Assembly: GCF_902459765.1 (NCBI RefSeq)
Contig: NZ_CABPSP010000021.1
Coordinates: 1 to 64,000 of the forward strand
Direction: 5' to 3'
Source of the DNA: Pandoraea anapnoica
GTDB taxonomy: Bacteria; Pseudomonadota; Gammaproteobacteria; Burkholderiales; Burkholderiaceae
DNA: 64,000 nucleotides
This document shows positions 49,015 through 56,879 of the stretch, one piece after another; position 1 is the stretch's first letter; every line of letters starts with the position of its first letter. A program made the position numbers and the translations under genes. The notes beneath the pieces were generated by a model. The model ran no database searches and had not been told where the DNA came from. It saw nothing but the letters and a program-made list of their open reading frames with translations.

Positions 49015-49344
49015 ATGCCAGTCGTCGTATTTCACAAGAACGGCCAGACCTTTCAGGAAGAGGTGAAGCCGAACGCCAATCTCGTGGTGCGCGCGGGGAT
49101 CAAGCAGTTTCCGTATCCGCATCTGCGCTACGAATGCGGGATGGGCAAGTGTGCCCGGTGTGCCTGCCGGGTGCTGGCGGGCGGCGAGCATCTGCCCGCC
49201 CCTAACTGGAAAGAGAAGAAGCAACTGGGCGAGCGGCTGTCCGAGGGCTACAGGCTCGTGTGCCAGTTGTGGATCGAGCACGATATTGAACTGGAGCAAG
49301 GGGCCGAGGTCGCCGTCAACGCTCCGGAAGTCTGCGCGAAGTAG
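49015..49344 (+). CDS. 2Fe-2S ferredoxin 1
   Basis: This 109-residue plant-type ferredoxin has Cys41-x4-Cys46-x2-Cys49 and Cys83 as cluster ligands, with one extra Cys51. The surrounding YECGMGKCARCACRVLAGG and YRLVCQLW are regular for the family. It lies 25 bases after the reductase gene. It is a probable electron carrier between that reductase and the HDO. Confidence 0.85.
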   Translation: MPVVVFHKNGQTFQEEVKPNANLVVRAGIKQFPYPHLRYECGMGKCARCACRVLAGGEHLPAPNWKEKKQLGERLSEGYRLVCQLWIEHDIELEQGAEVAVNAPEVCAK

Positions 49345-49379
49345 CCGTAGACGTTGAGCCATCGCGACAAGGAGTTCGC

Positions 49380-49970
49380 ATGTTCATTGTATTGACGAGT
49401 CGCCCGGGCCAATACCGCAGCGAGCCGACACCCGGCATCACCGCGCTGGAAACGCACGACTATTTTTACGGAAAACGCCATATCGCGGCCTTCGTGGTCG
49501 CCAGACTCGACACGCCGACGCGCGTGCGCATCGTCGACGAGGCGGGCGGTGACGCCAACCTCGTGCCGACAAAATTCTTCGAGCAGTTCGAGAGCGTCCC
49601 CGACGCGCTTGCGTCACTACAGTCGTTGATCGGCGGCGATCCGGCCGCAGCGCGGCTGACCCGTCGCGACGACACCGTGTGCGCCGCGACGACGGTTCAG
49701 ATCACCTTCTTGACGAATGGCGGCAAGACCGTTGAGGCCGCGCCGAACAGCAATCTGTTGCGGGTTTCGCTGCGGGAGAAGGGCGGTATACCGTTCAAGT
49801 GTGGCGGCGGATTGTGCGGCACCTGTCGATGCAAGGTCGAAGCGGGCATTGAGCATACCGACGCGGTCAAGGCCAAAGAGCGCCGTCATCTGACGGACGA
49901 AGCGATCGCGCAAGGCTACCGAATGGCCTGCCAGACGTTCGTCAACGGCGATGTGAGCGTGTCATGGTGA
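49380..49970 (+). CDS. 2Fe-2S ferredoxin 2 with unknown N-terminal domain
   Basis: The C-terminal ~95 residues form a plant-type ferredoxin (Cys141, Cys146, Cys149 and Cys184; FKCGGGLCGTCRCKVEAG). The first ~100 residues, including ITALETHDYFYGKRHIAAFV and LVPTKFFEQFESVPDALASL, are not something I recognise. AAGGAG lies about eight bases before the ATG. The fused domain could dock the ferredoxin on a partner such as the HDO. Its stop codon overlaps the hydrolase start by seven bases. Confidence 0.82.
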   Translation: MFIVLTSRPGQYRSEPTPGITALETHDYFYGKRHIAAFVVARLDTPTRVRIVDEAGGDANLVPTKFFEQFESVPDALASLQSLIGGDPAAARLTRRDDTVCAATTVQITFLTNGGKTVEAAPNSNLLRVSLREKGGIPFKCGGGLCGTCRCKVEAGIEHTDAVKAKERRHLTDEAIAQGYRMACQTFVNGDVSVSW

Positions 49971-50926
49971 ATGTGGCCAACGTCGCTATGGAACCGTTCG
50001 GCGCATTGTCGGAGGCACAGCGCCAACAGATGCGGGAAATCGGCCCGCGGTGGAACGACGATATCGTCGGCAACCGCAAGATCGTGATCGACTGCTACAC
50101 GCCGGTCGTTGCGGCCGCACCGAAGAGCCCGCATGTGACGCGCGATTTGCCTTACGGCGCGAATGCGCGTCAGGTACTGGATGTGTTCAGCCCGGTGTCC
50201 AACTCGGACGATTCGTCCGACGCCCTTCACGATGCCGTGATTTTCGTCCATGGCGGGGCGTTCGTACGCGGTAGCAAGAGCGTGAACGGCGAGATTTACG
50301 ACAACGTTTGCCACTGGTTCGCGAGGCAGGGCATCGTGGCCGTCAACGTGGAGTATCGATTGGCCGACGTTGCGCCGTGGCCTGGGGGAACAGACGACGT
50401 CGCCGATGCCGTTATGTGGGTGCACGAACACGCCCGGGAGTGGGGCATCGATCCGCGGCGGATCTTCCTGATCGGGCATTCCGCCGGGGGCACCCATGCG
50501 GCAAGCAGCCTGTTCGATCCCGCTCACGCGCGGGGTGACGATATGCGCAGGATCGTCGCGGGACTGGTGCTTGTCAGCGCGAGACTCTTCGCCGATACCG
50601 ATCCCCGAAATCCGAACGCCGGGCCAGTGCGGACGTATTTCGGTCCCGATGAATCGACGCATACCGAGCGCTCACCGCTCACGCACGCCACCCGAAGCGT
50701 CGTGCCGACCATGATCGCGGTCGCCGAGTACGAGAATCGGTTTCTCGACGACTACGGCGCAGAGTTCTTCCTGCGTTTGCTGCGTCATCGGGGGGCGCCG
50801 CCGCGCTTCGTGCAGGCACGCGGGCACAACCACACGTCCATCGTGGCGCACTTCAATTCGGGCGAGGACTGGCTCGGGCGGGAAATGCTGGCGTTCATGG
50901 CTTCGATACCGGACCCGCGCCGATAG
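49964..50926 (+). CDS. Alpha/beta hydrolase (esterase / formamidase-like)
   Basis: This 320-residue hydrolase has the oxyanion motif VIFVHGGAFVRGSK near residue 90 and the nucleophile elbow FLIGHSAGGTHAAS near 168. The acid and His are probably in the C-terminal third (RGHNHTSIVAHF). It resembles hormone-sensitive-lipase and kynurenine-formamidase relatives, so it may hydrolyse an ester or formamide. It overlaps the preceding ferredoxin gene by seven bases and closes the HDO operon. Confidence 0.85.
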   Translation: MVNVANVAMEPFGALSEAQRQQMREIGPRWNDDIVGNRKIVIDCYTPVVAAAPKSPHVTRDLPYGANARQVLDVFSPVSNSDDSSDALHDAVIFVHGGAFVRGSKSVNGEIYDNVCHWFARQGIVAVNVEYRLADVAPWPGGTDDVADAVMWVHEHAREWGIDPRRIFLIGHSAGGTHAASSLFDPAHARGDDMRRIVAGLVLVSARLFADTDPRNPNAGPVRTYFGPDESTHTERSPLTHATRSVVPTMIAVAEYENRFLDDYGAEFFLRLLRHRGAPPRFVQARGHNHTSIVAHFNSGEDWLGREMLAFMASIPDPRR

Positions 50927-50948
50927 ATGCGTCACCCAAATTCATATT

Positions 50949-50961
50949 GTGTACAGTCTAC
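50949..50961. promoter_or_regulatory. Cluster B operator candidate 3 (GntR gene)
   Basis: GTGTACAGTCTAC follows the pattern of the other two cluster B sites with two changes. It lies 56 bases before the GntR start, so autoregulation is likely. Confidence 0.5.
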
Positions 50962-51016
50962 GAAATGCCGTGCGCTGCTAGAATTGCGCAATTGGCGGTT
51001 AGGGGAGACTGGAATT

Positions 51017-51691
51017 ATGGTGCGGGGAGCCAAGGCGGCAAATGGGCGCGCGCCGATCATGCATCAGCAATTGTCTGATCTGGTATTCGATCGTCTGCGC
51101 GAGTCGATCACCAAGGGCGAATACAAGCCTGGCGACCGGCTCGTCGAAGGACGGATCGCCGAGGAGCTCGATGTTTCTCGTGTCCCGGTGCGAGAGGCCT
51201 TGCGGGCGCTGGCCGTCGAGGGGCTGGTCGAGGTGCGCCCGAGGCACGGGGCGGTGGTCGCCTCGATCGATCCGGCATCTACACGTGAGCTCGTGCAGAT
51301 TCGCGCCACGCTCGAAGGCCTCAACGCCCGGCTGGCGGCAGAGCGCCGTTCGCCGGAGCTTGTCCGGCGAATCGAGGCCGTACTGCAGGAAGGCAATGCG
51401 AAGGTCGCGGCGGGCGAAACCTCCGGGCTGCTGGAGTTGAACGCGCGCTTTCACGATCTTCTGTATGCCGCCGGCGCTAACGCAATGCTGGCCGATCTGA
51501 TGCGCTCGCTACGTGATCGGACACGCATTGTTTTCGTCAAAACAGATGACGAGGAAGTTCGCGTTACGTGGGAAGAGCACGCCGCGATATTGCGCGCAGT
51601 GCAAACGGGCGACGCCGCTTTCGCGGCGTTGCTTGCCGAGCGCCACGTCACGCGCGCGGCGCAATACTATCTCGACAACCTTCCGAAATGA
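51017..51691 (+). CDS. GntR-family (FCD) regulator of cluster B
   Basis: This 224-residue regulator has a winged helix-turn-helix (DLVFDRLRESITKGEYKPGD, IAEELDVSRVPVREALRALAVEGLVEVRPRHGAVV) and an FCD domain (FHDLLYAAGANAMLADL, EEHAAILRAVQTGD). The start at 51017 has GGGGA nine bases upstream. It is the only regulator in cluster B. Each of the cluster's transcription starts carries a GTATAC-type site, which makes this protein the natural candidate to bind them. Confidence 0.87.
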   Translation: MVRGAKAANGRAPIMHQQLSDLVFDRLRESITKGEYKPGDRLVEGRIAEELDVSRVPVREALRALAVEGLVEVRPRHGAVVASIDPASTRELVQIRATLEGLNARLAAERRSPELVRRIEAVLQEGNAKVAAGETSGLLELNARFHDLLYAAGANAMLADLMRSLRDRTRIVFVKTDDEEVRVTWEEHAAILRAVQTGDAAFAALLAERHVTRAAQYYLDNLPK

Positions 51692-51740
51692 GTGCAGTCG
51701 CGCAGCGTTAAGATGCGCGGCGCGCCATTGCCCATTGCCG

Positions 51741-52679
51741 CTACTTCGCGCTTGCCTGCGCAGGCGCATTCTCCAGCGCCGTGGCGAGCGTGTCGACGTT
51801 GTGACGAAGCATGCCGAGATAAGTCGATGCCGGGCCGCCCGGGGCCGACAGCGCTTCTGCATATAGTTCACCGCCGGGCTTCACGTTGGTTGCCTTAGCG
51901 ACTAGTTCAACAAGGCGTGGATTGTTCGAGTTCTCGACGAAATAGGCCGATACACGCTCCTTGCGAATCTGATCGATCAGCGCGGCGATGTGCTTGGCAG
52001 ACGGTTCGTCGGCCGTTGAGATGCTCATCGGCGAGAGGAACGTGATGCCATACGCGTCGCCGAGATAGCCAAACGCCGCGTGCGACGAGATCACCACGCG
52101 TTGTGCATCGGGAATCTTGCCCAAGCGCTGGCGCGCGTCGGCGTCGATGGCCTTGAGCGCAGTGATGTAGCGTGCCGCATTGGCTTCGTACTCGGCGCGG
52201 CCGGCCGGATCTCTCGCTTCCAGGGCGTCCTTGATGTGGCCCACATAGATGACCGCATTCATTGGATTGTTCCATGTGTGCGGATCGTCGCCCGCCACGC
52301 CTTTGCGAACACGGGTTCGCAACTTCACCCCCTCCGAAACTGTCACGACCGGCCCGGTGTAGCCGGACGCCGCAATCAGGCGAGGCAAATATCCCTCGAA
52401 GCCCGCGACACCGTGCACAAACACGACGTCCGCCTTACGCACTTCGGCGACGTCCGCCGGCGTGGGTTCGAAGTGATGGGCGTCACGATTACGTGGAATC
52501 AGCGAGGTGACGTCGATGCGATCGCCGCCCACGTTTTGTACGATGTCGGCGAGTACCGAGAACGAGGCCACGACGTTTAACTTCTCCTGCGCCGCGTACG
52601 ACGAAATGGGTGCGGTGAGTCCGACGAGAACCACCAGCCCTGCCATCAGCCGCCATGCGGCAACCCTACCAAAACGCAT
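51741..52679 (-). CDS. Metal ABC transporter binding protein (ZnuA/MntC family), orphan
   Basis: This 312-residue cluster A-I binding protein has a signal peptide (RLMAGLVVLVGLTAPISSYA) and the family pattern KLNVVASFSVLADIVQNVGG, NRDAHHFEPTPADV, DPHTWNNPMNAVIYV, VISSHAAFGYLGDAYGI and NSNNPRLVELVAKATN. The His, His and Glu/Asp ligands for Zn or Mn are in these segments. AGGAAG precedes the ATG at 52679. No permease or ATPase lies next to it here, so it must use a transporter encoded elsewhere or be a remnant of a larger operon. Confidence 0.9.
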   Translation of the reverse strand: MRFGRVAAWRLMAGLVVLVGLTAPISSYAAQEKLNVVASFSVLADIVQNVGGDRIDVTSLIPRNRDAHHFEPTPADVAEVRKADVVFVHGVAGFEGYLPRLIAASGYTGPVVTVSEGVKLRTRVRKGVAGDDPHTWNNPMNAVIYVGHIKDALEARDPAGRAEYEANAARYITALKAIDADARQRLGKIPDAQRVVISSHAAFGYLGDAYGITFLSPMSISTADEPSAKHIAALIDQIRKERVSAYFVENSNNPRLVELVAKATNVKPGGELYAEALSAPGGPASTYLGMLRHNVDTLATALENAPAQASAK

Positions 52680-52754
52680 TTCAACTTCCTCCGGGAAAGA
52701 CACCGCGACATTCGTCGGTCGTGACGGGACGGCGCAATATCGACATGATCTTAA

Positions 52755-52771
52755 ATGCAACTGAGTTGCAT
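52755..52771. promoter_or_regulatory. Palindromic operator candidate before the metal-binding-protein gene
   Basis: ATGCAACTGAGTTGCAT is a perfect inverted repeat with 8-base arms around one G, 76 bases before the start of the metal-binding-protein gene on the minus strand. A metal-responsive repressor is expected there, but I cannot say which. Confidence 0.55.
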
Positions 52772-52874
52772 ATTGTTCCATAGAGGATCTGTCAAATGCA
52801 AACCAGAAGTTCCCGAAGGTATGGCGATCTGCTGAAGACCGGCGCAACCGTCATGCCGCCCAACGGCGCGGAGC

Positions 52875-53141
52875 GTGTCGACGGTGCTGACGCAATTTGC
52901 GCGCCTCCGTCCTTGCCTCGAGATCACGTTGTTTTCGTCTGACGCAGGCGTCGAAAACATGCTCGACGGCTGTGACGTCGTGCCGAGTTTTGGCTTGCCG
53001 GGCGATGAGGGCATGGTCGCCCGCAAAGTTGCATCGTCGGACGTCGAGGTCACCGGCACGCTGGGCAGTGCCGATGGGGCGATGTTGCGCGCGGTTGAGC
53101 GCGGTCAGCCTCGAGTCATGGTCATTTCTTCCGTCGTTTGA
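52875..53141 (+). pseudogene. LysR-type regulator remnant
   Basis: This frame includes LTQFARLRPCLEITLFSSDA and GVENMLDGCDVVPSFGLPGD, then EGMVARKVASSDVEVTGTLG. This mirrors the co-inducer domain of LysR regulators (arrangement like RPxLEITLxSSDxxVDLVxEGFDVxxRxGxLPDxxLVARKL). No helix-turn-helix precedes it, and the flanks are not LysR-like, so it is a decayed fragment. The rest of the 677-base gap between 52680 and 53356 shows no intact gene. Confidence 0.5.
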
Positions 53142-53356
53142 AAGATTGGGCATACCGGCGCGATAGCGCGTTGCGGGCGAGGCCTATCGAGCGATGCGTC
53201 CGACCCGTTGCACGCCAATGCTAGCGGCCTGATTTCCGCGGACTTTTTCGCTTTCGGCAACGGATGAACCGGTCAACCGGACGCCTGACCGTCCGCCCGG
53301 CACGCGGTTTGCTCCTTCATCAGTCTTTTGCCTGACGAAGGGGGACGCATTTGCCG

Positions 53357-54442
53357 ATGACCACGCTGACATCACTGAGAGCTTTCGAAGGGATAGCGCC
53401 TGCCGACTGGGCGTTCGCTGCGGTTGCCATGGTGCTGAGCTATGGGATTCTGACGGGCGTGCTGCGTCTCGCGCTCGGACGCTTCGGGGCATTGTCGAGG
53501 CGTCTGCAATCGCAGGCGGCCGGGATGTTTGCCGAGGTGCTGGGCGCAACGCGGCATTTCGTGCTGCTCTTCGCGGCACTGCTCATCGGCCTGAAGATGC
53601 TGGACCTCGGCGACAAATGGGATACCGCTATCCTCCACGGCTGGACGGTGTTGTTCTGTCTGCAACTCGCGCTCTGGGTCAATCGCGCGGTGGGTGTCTG
53701 GTCCACGCGACGCATGCAGCATCGCGCGACGGTGCCTGACAACCCCGTCATCGTCACCATGACGGCATGGACGCTGCGCGTGCTCGCGTGGGCCGTGTTG
53801 CTGCTGGCCATGCTCGCGAACTTCGGTGTGAACATCACGGCCTTCGTAGCCAGTCTCGGGATCGGCGGTGTGGCCGTCGCGCTCGCGGTGCAGAACGTGC
53901 TGAGCGATCTGTTTGCGTCGCTCGCCATCGGGCTGGATAAGCCCTTCGAAGTCGGTGACTTCATCGTGTTTGGCGATGTGGCGGGGACCATCGAGCGGAT
54001 CGGCCTCAAGACCACGCGCATCCGAAGCCTTAGCGGTGAGGAAATCGTGTGCGGCAACACCGAGTTGCTCAAGAACACGCTGCACAACTACAAACGCATG
54101 TCCGAGCGGCGCATCGTCTTCACGTTCAGCGTGACGTACCACACAGTGCCCGACAAGCTCGCCAGAGTGCCGACAATGGTCAGGCAGGCCGTGGAAGCCT
54201 CCGGCGAGACGCGCTTCGACCGCGCTCACTTCAAGCAATTCGGCGCGAGTTCGCTCGACTTCGAGGTCGTCTATTTTGTGCTCAGTCCAGACTACAACCT
54301 CTATATGGATTTGCAGCAGGGCATCAATCTGGCGCTGATGCGCGCGTTCCTGGAGGAGGACATTCGCTTCGCAATACCGGCTAGCGTCCAGTATTTCGCG
54401 CAGGCACCGGAACCGCCCGAGGTTGCGCCGACCACACACTAA
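53357..54442 (+). CDS. MscS-family mechanosensitive ion channel
   Basis: This 361-residue protein has several N-terminal membrane helices, then the MscS pore helix and beta domain: ITAFVASLGIGGVAVALAVQNVLSDLFASLAIGLDKPFEVGDFIVFG near residue 168, followed by GTIERIGLKTTRIRSLSGEEIVCGNTELLKNTLHNY. Such channels release solutes during osmotic downshock. A TTG at 53351 two codons upstream is an alternative start. It stands alone on this strand. Confidence 0.88.
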   Translation: MTTLTSLRAFEGIAPADWAFAAVAMVLSYGILTGVLRLALGRFGALSRRLQSQAAGMFAEVLGATRHFVLLFAALLIGLKMLDLGDKWDTAILHGWTVLFCLQLALWVNRAVGVWSTRRMQHRATVPDNPVIVTMTAWTLRVLAWAVLLLAMLANFGVNITAFVASLGIGGVAVALAVQNVLSDLFASLAIGLDKPFEVGDFIVFGDVAGTIERIGLKTTRIRSLSGEEIVCGNTELLKNTLHNYKRMSERRIVFTFSVTYHTVPDKLARVPTMVRQAVEASGETRFDRAHFKQFGASSLDFEVVYFVLSPDYNLYMDLQQGINLALMRAFLEEDIRFAIPASVQYFAQAPEPPEVAPTTH

Positions 54443-54573
54443 AGGGCCTCGAAGCCGCATGCCTGCTGGCACGGAGATTGCGGCGTGGTAGGATCAAGCG
54501 CATCCACGTGATTCAGATCGTGGCTTCGATCCAATCCGGGCTCGCCGCGCGGCGGGAACATCAGGAGGCCAGT

Positions 54574-55110
54574 ATGTCTGCAGAGCAGAAGACGTCGCAT
54601 CGCGGGTTCACCATCATCACCGTTCTCGAACGCCTCTCGAAGGGTCGCGCGCGGCTCTCGGCGAAGGTGCTCGCCAGCGACGAAGATCACAAGCGGCGTC
54701 TTGGCGGAAAGAAACTGTTGCAGGCCAAGCGCTGGTTCGATCACTTTGCCGACGATCTGGCCGCCCCCGTCATCGCTGGCCTTAAACACACCATCGATCT
54801 TGAGCTAGCTGCCGCTGCAAAGGCGGCACCGAAGGCTGCCGCGAAGCCTGCAAAACCGGCTAAGCCGGTGAAGGCCGCCAAGGCAGAGAAGGTGGCAGAG
54901 AAGAGCGGACCAAAGTCGGCCAAACCGGCTAAGACAGCGAAGGCAGACACCTCGAAAGCCAAAGCGCCCGCAAAATCGGCCGTCGCAGCGAAGCCTGTGA
55001 ATGGTGCCGCAACGGTGGCGAACGGTGTCGCGAAGCCGGTGGTCGGCGGGGTTGCGGCAGCGGCGCGTAAGCGTGTGGCGAAGGCGGCATCCAAAGCCCC
55101 CGCTCGTTAA
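54574..55110 (+). CDS. Basic protein with Lys/Ala/Pro-rich (histone H1-like) tail
   Basis: This 178-residue protein has an ~80-residue N-terminal part (GFTIITVLERLSKGRARLSAKVLAS, KKLLQAKRWFDHFADDLAAPV) and a long AK/KP-rich tail (repeated KPAKPAKPVKAAKAEK-like units). The tail resembles bacterial histone H1-like or AlgP proteins, suggesting nucleic-acid or polyanion binding. The N-terminal part is not one I recognise. AGGAGG precedes the ATG. A strong terminator follows. Confidence 0.7.
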   Translation: MSAEQKTSHRGFTIITVLERLSKGRARLSAKVLASDEDHKRRLGGKKLLQAKRWFDHFADDLAAPVIAGLKHTIDLELAAAAKAAPKAAAKPAKPAKPVKAAKAEKVAEKSGPKSAKPAKTAKADTSKAKAPAKSAVAAKPVNGAATVANGVAKPVVGGVAAAARKRVAKAASKAPAR

Positions 55111-55143
55111 ATTCGCGCCGCACGCGCGGCGAAAGCGATACCG

Positions 55144-55179
55144 AAAACGGCGCATGCCTACGGGCGATGCGCCGTTTTT
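55144..55179 (+). terminator. Intrinsic terminator after the basic protein gene
   Basis: ACGGCGCAT at 55147-55155 pairs with ATGCGCCGT at 55167-55175, with A-run before and T-run after. Confidence 0.85.
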
Positions 55180-55401
55180 CATTGCATCGTTGAATCGCGG
55201 TTCTGTGCGGGCGGCGTTGAAATAGTCGAGGCGCCTTGCCGCGCGACCTCGACATCGCCGGACCATGATGTGACTTATCACGGGGTCCGAAATCTTTGCT
55301 GCACACGTCGCATATGTCCGATATTTCATGTGTTGCAATTGCACCACTTGCGTGCGAATTATGTCGCTAGCGTGTCAGAATGCACCCGCTTACAAACGAC
55401 C

Positions 55402-55435
55402 CGCGGTGCTTTTCCTTCATATGGAAAGCACCGCG
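55402..55435. promoter_or_regulatory. Long inverted repeat upstream of porin gene
   Basis: CGCGGTGCTTTTCC at 55402-55415 pairs with GGAAAGCACCGCG at 55423-55435, with a single bulged T and loop TTCATAT. It lies 134 bases before the porin start in an otherwise gene-free 459-base gap. It may be a leader-RNA structure or an operator. Confidence 0.5.
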
Positions 55436-55569
55436 TGTCATTTGGTAAGTACTCCATTGCATATGCGGTTGCAGCATCCTCGTCGCACAGATCGAGGCAG
55501 CCGACATTGACAGTGGACACCCGCATCGGCGGGCAAAAAAATATAAGACCACTATCAAAGAGGATAAAG

Positions 55570-56751
55570 ATGAAGCGCTTCCAACTCACGGCCCTGGCTG
55601 CTGCCAGTTTCGCCGTTGCCGCTCCGGCAATGGCCCAGAGCAGCACGAACGTCACGCTGTATGGTGTGATCGACGCGGGCGTTGCTTACGTCAACAACGT
55701 CGCCACCGGTCTGAACGCCAAGGGTGCACACAACTTCCAGGCCGTGAGCGGCATTGGTCAGGGTAACCGTTGGGGCCTGAAGGGCACGGAAGATCTGGGC
55801 AGCGGTCTGAAGGCCGTGTTCGTGCTGGAGAACGGCTTTAACCTGATGAACGGCACGATGCTGCAAAACAGCCGCATGTTCGGTCGTCAGGCGTATGTGG
55901 GTCTGCAAAGCGCACAGGCAGGCACGGTCTCGATCGGTCGTCAGTACGACTCCGTGGTCGACTTCGTGAGCCCGATCACGTCGGCCAAGCAGTGGGCCAC
56001 GCAATATGGCGCGCACATCGGCGACATCGACAACCTGTACAACTCGTTCCGCGTCAGCAACTCGATCAAGTACACGAGCGCGAACTACAGTGGCTTCTCG
56101 TTCGGCGCTTTGTACGGCTTCAGCAACCAGCCGAATACCGGCGGCGGCACGGGCTTCTCGAACAACAATGCGTTTAGCATCGGCGCTGGCTACGCTAATG
56201 GTCCGCTGACAGCAGCCGTCGGCTACATGCATCTGTCCAGCCCGGGCACGACCAACGCCAACGGTGCGGTCTCGAACGATTATTCGAGCGCCACGGACAT
56301 CTTCTACACGAGCGCCGTCGACAAGCACGACATCGCTGCTGCGGGTGTTTCGTACGCGATCCAGGCAGCAACGGTCGGCTTCGTGTACAGCTACGCCAAG
56401 GTGAACTACGTCAATCAGTCATCGATTCGCGTGAACACCTTCGAACTGAACGGCAAGTACCAGTTCACGCCGCGTCTGCTGGCGGGGCTGGCCTTCGTGT
56501 ATAGCGATGGCAGCGTGAGTGGCGCGACGGCTCTGTCGGGCATCAGCAAGGGCACGAAGCCGCGCTGGTTCCAGGTCAACGCCGGCACGACCTACTCGTT
56601 CAGCAAGCGCACCGAGACGTACCTGAACGGCGTGTACCAACGCGCTACGGGTGACGCTGTTGTCGCCGCGATCGACAACGTGGGTGGCCCGACGGGCACC
56701 GGCGCGCAGTCGCAGATCGCCGTGATCGCAGGCGTGCGTCACAAGTTCTAA
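55570..56751 (+). CDS. Gram-negative general porin (OmpC-like)
   Basis: This 393-residue outer-membrane porin has a signal peptide (MKRFQLTALAAASFAVAAPAMAQ) and the betaproteobacterial porin opening SSTNVTLYGVIDAGVAYVNN. RWGLKGTEDLGSGLKAVFVLENGFN and FGRQAYVGLQS follow, and it ends in IAVIAGVRHKF with the terminal Phe needed for outer-membrane insertion. Trimeric 16-strand barrel structure is expected. The start at 55570 follows GAGGATAAAG. A second, different porin is at 61869. Confidence 0.95.
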   Translation: MKRFQLTALAAASFAVAAPAMAQSSTNVTLYGVIDAGVAYVNNVATGLNAKGAHNFQAVSGIGQGNRWGLKGTEDLGSGLKAVFVLENGFNLMNGTMLQNSRMFGRQAYVGLQSAQAGTVSIGRQYDSVVDFVSPITSAKQWATQYGAHIGDIDNLYNSFRVSNSIKYTSANYSGFSFGALYGFSNQPNTGGGTGFSNNNAFSIGAGYANGPLTAAVGYMHLSSPGTTNANGAVSNDYSSATDIFYTSAVDKHDIAAAGVSYAIQAATVGFVYSYAKVNYVNQSSIRVNTFELNGKYQFTPRLLAGLAFVYSDGSVSGATALSGISKGTKPRWFQVNAGTTYSFSKRTETYLNGVYQRATGDAVVAAIDNVGGPTGTGAQSQIAVIAGVRHKF

Positions 56752-56845
56752 GCAGGTTTTGCTCCGATTCGGGCGGCGTTCTGCGCTGTACGGCAGAGCA
56801 AACCTGACTGGTGGGGGCGGGCGTCGGATGCCGTCTGCTGCCGGT

Positions 56846-56879
56846 GGCGGGCTCCTCCAGCGTGCTGGCGGAGCCCGCC
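56846..56879. other. Very strong hairpin between porin and rpsU
   Basis: GGCGGGCTCC, T, CCAGC at 56846-56861 pairs with GCTGG, C, GGAGCCCGCC at 56864-56879 around a GT loop, with one T:C mismatch. There is no T-run in either direction. A TATAAT box at 56927-56932 downstream could be the rpsU promoter. No gene is visible in 56752-57238. Confidence 0.55.
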
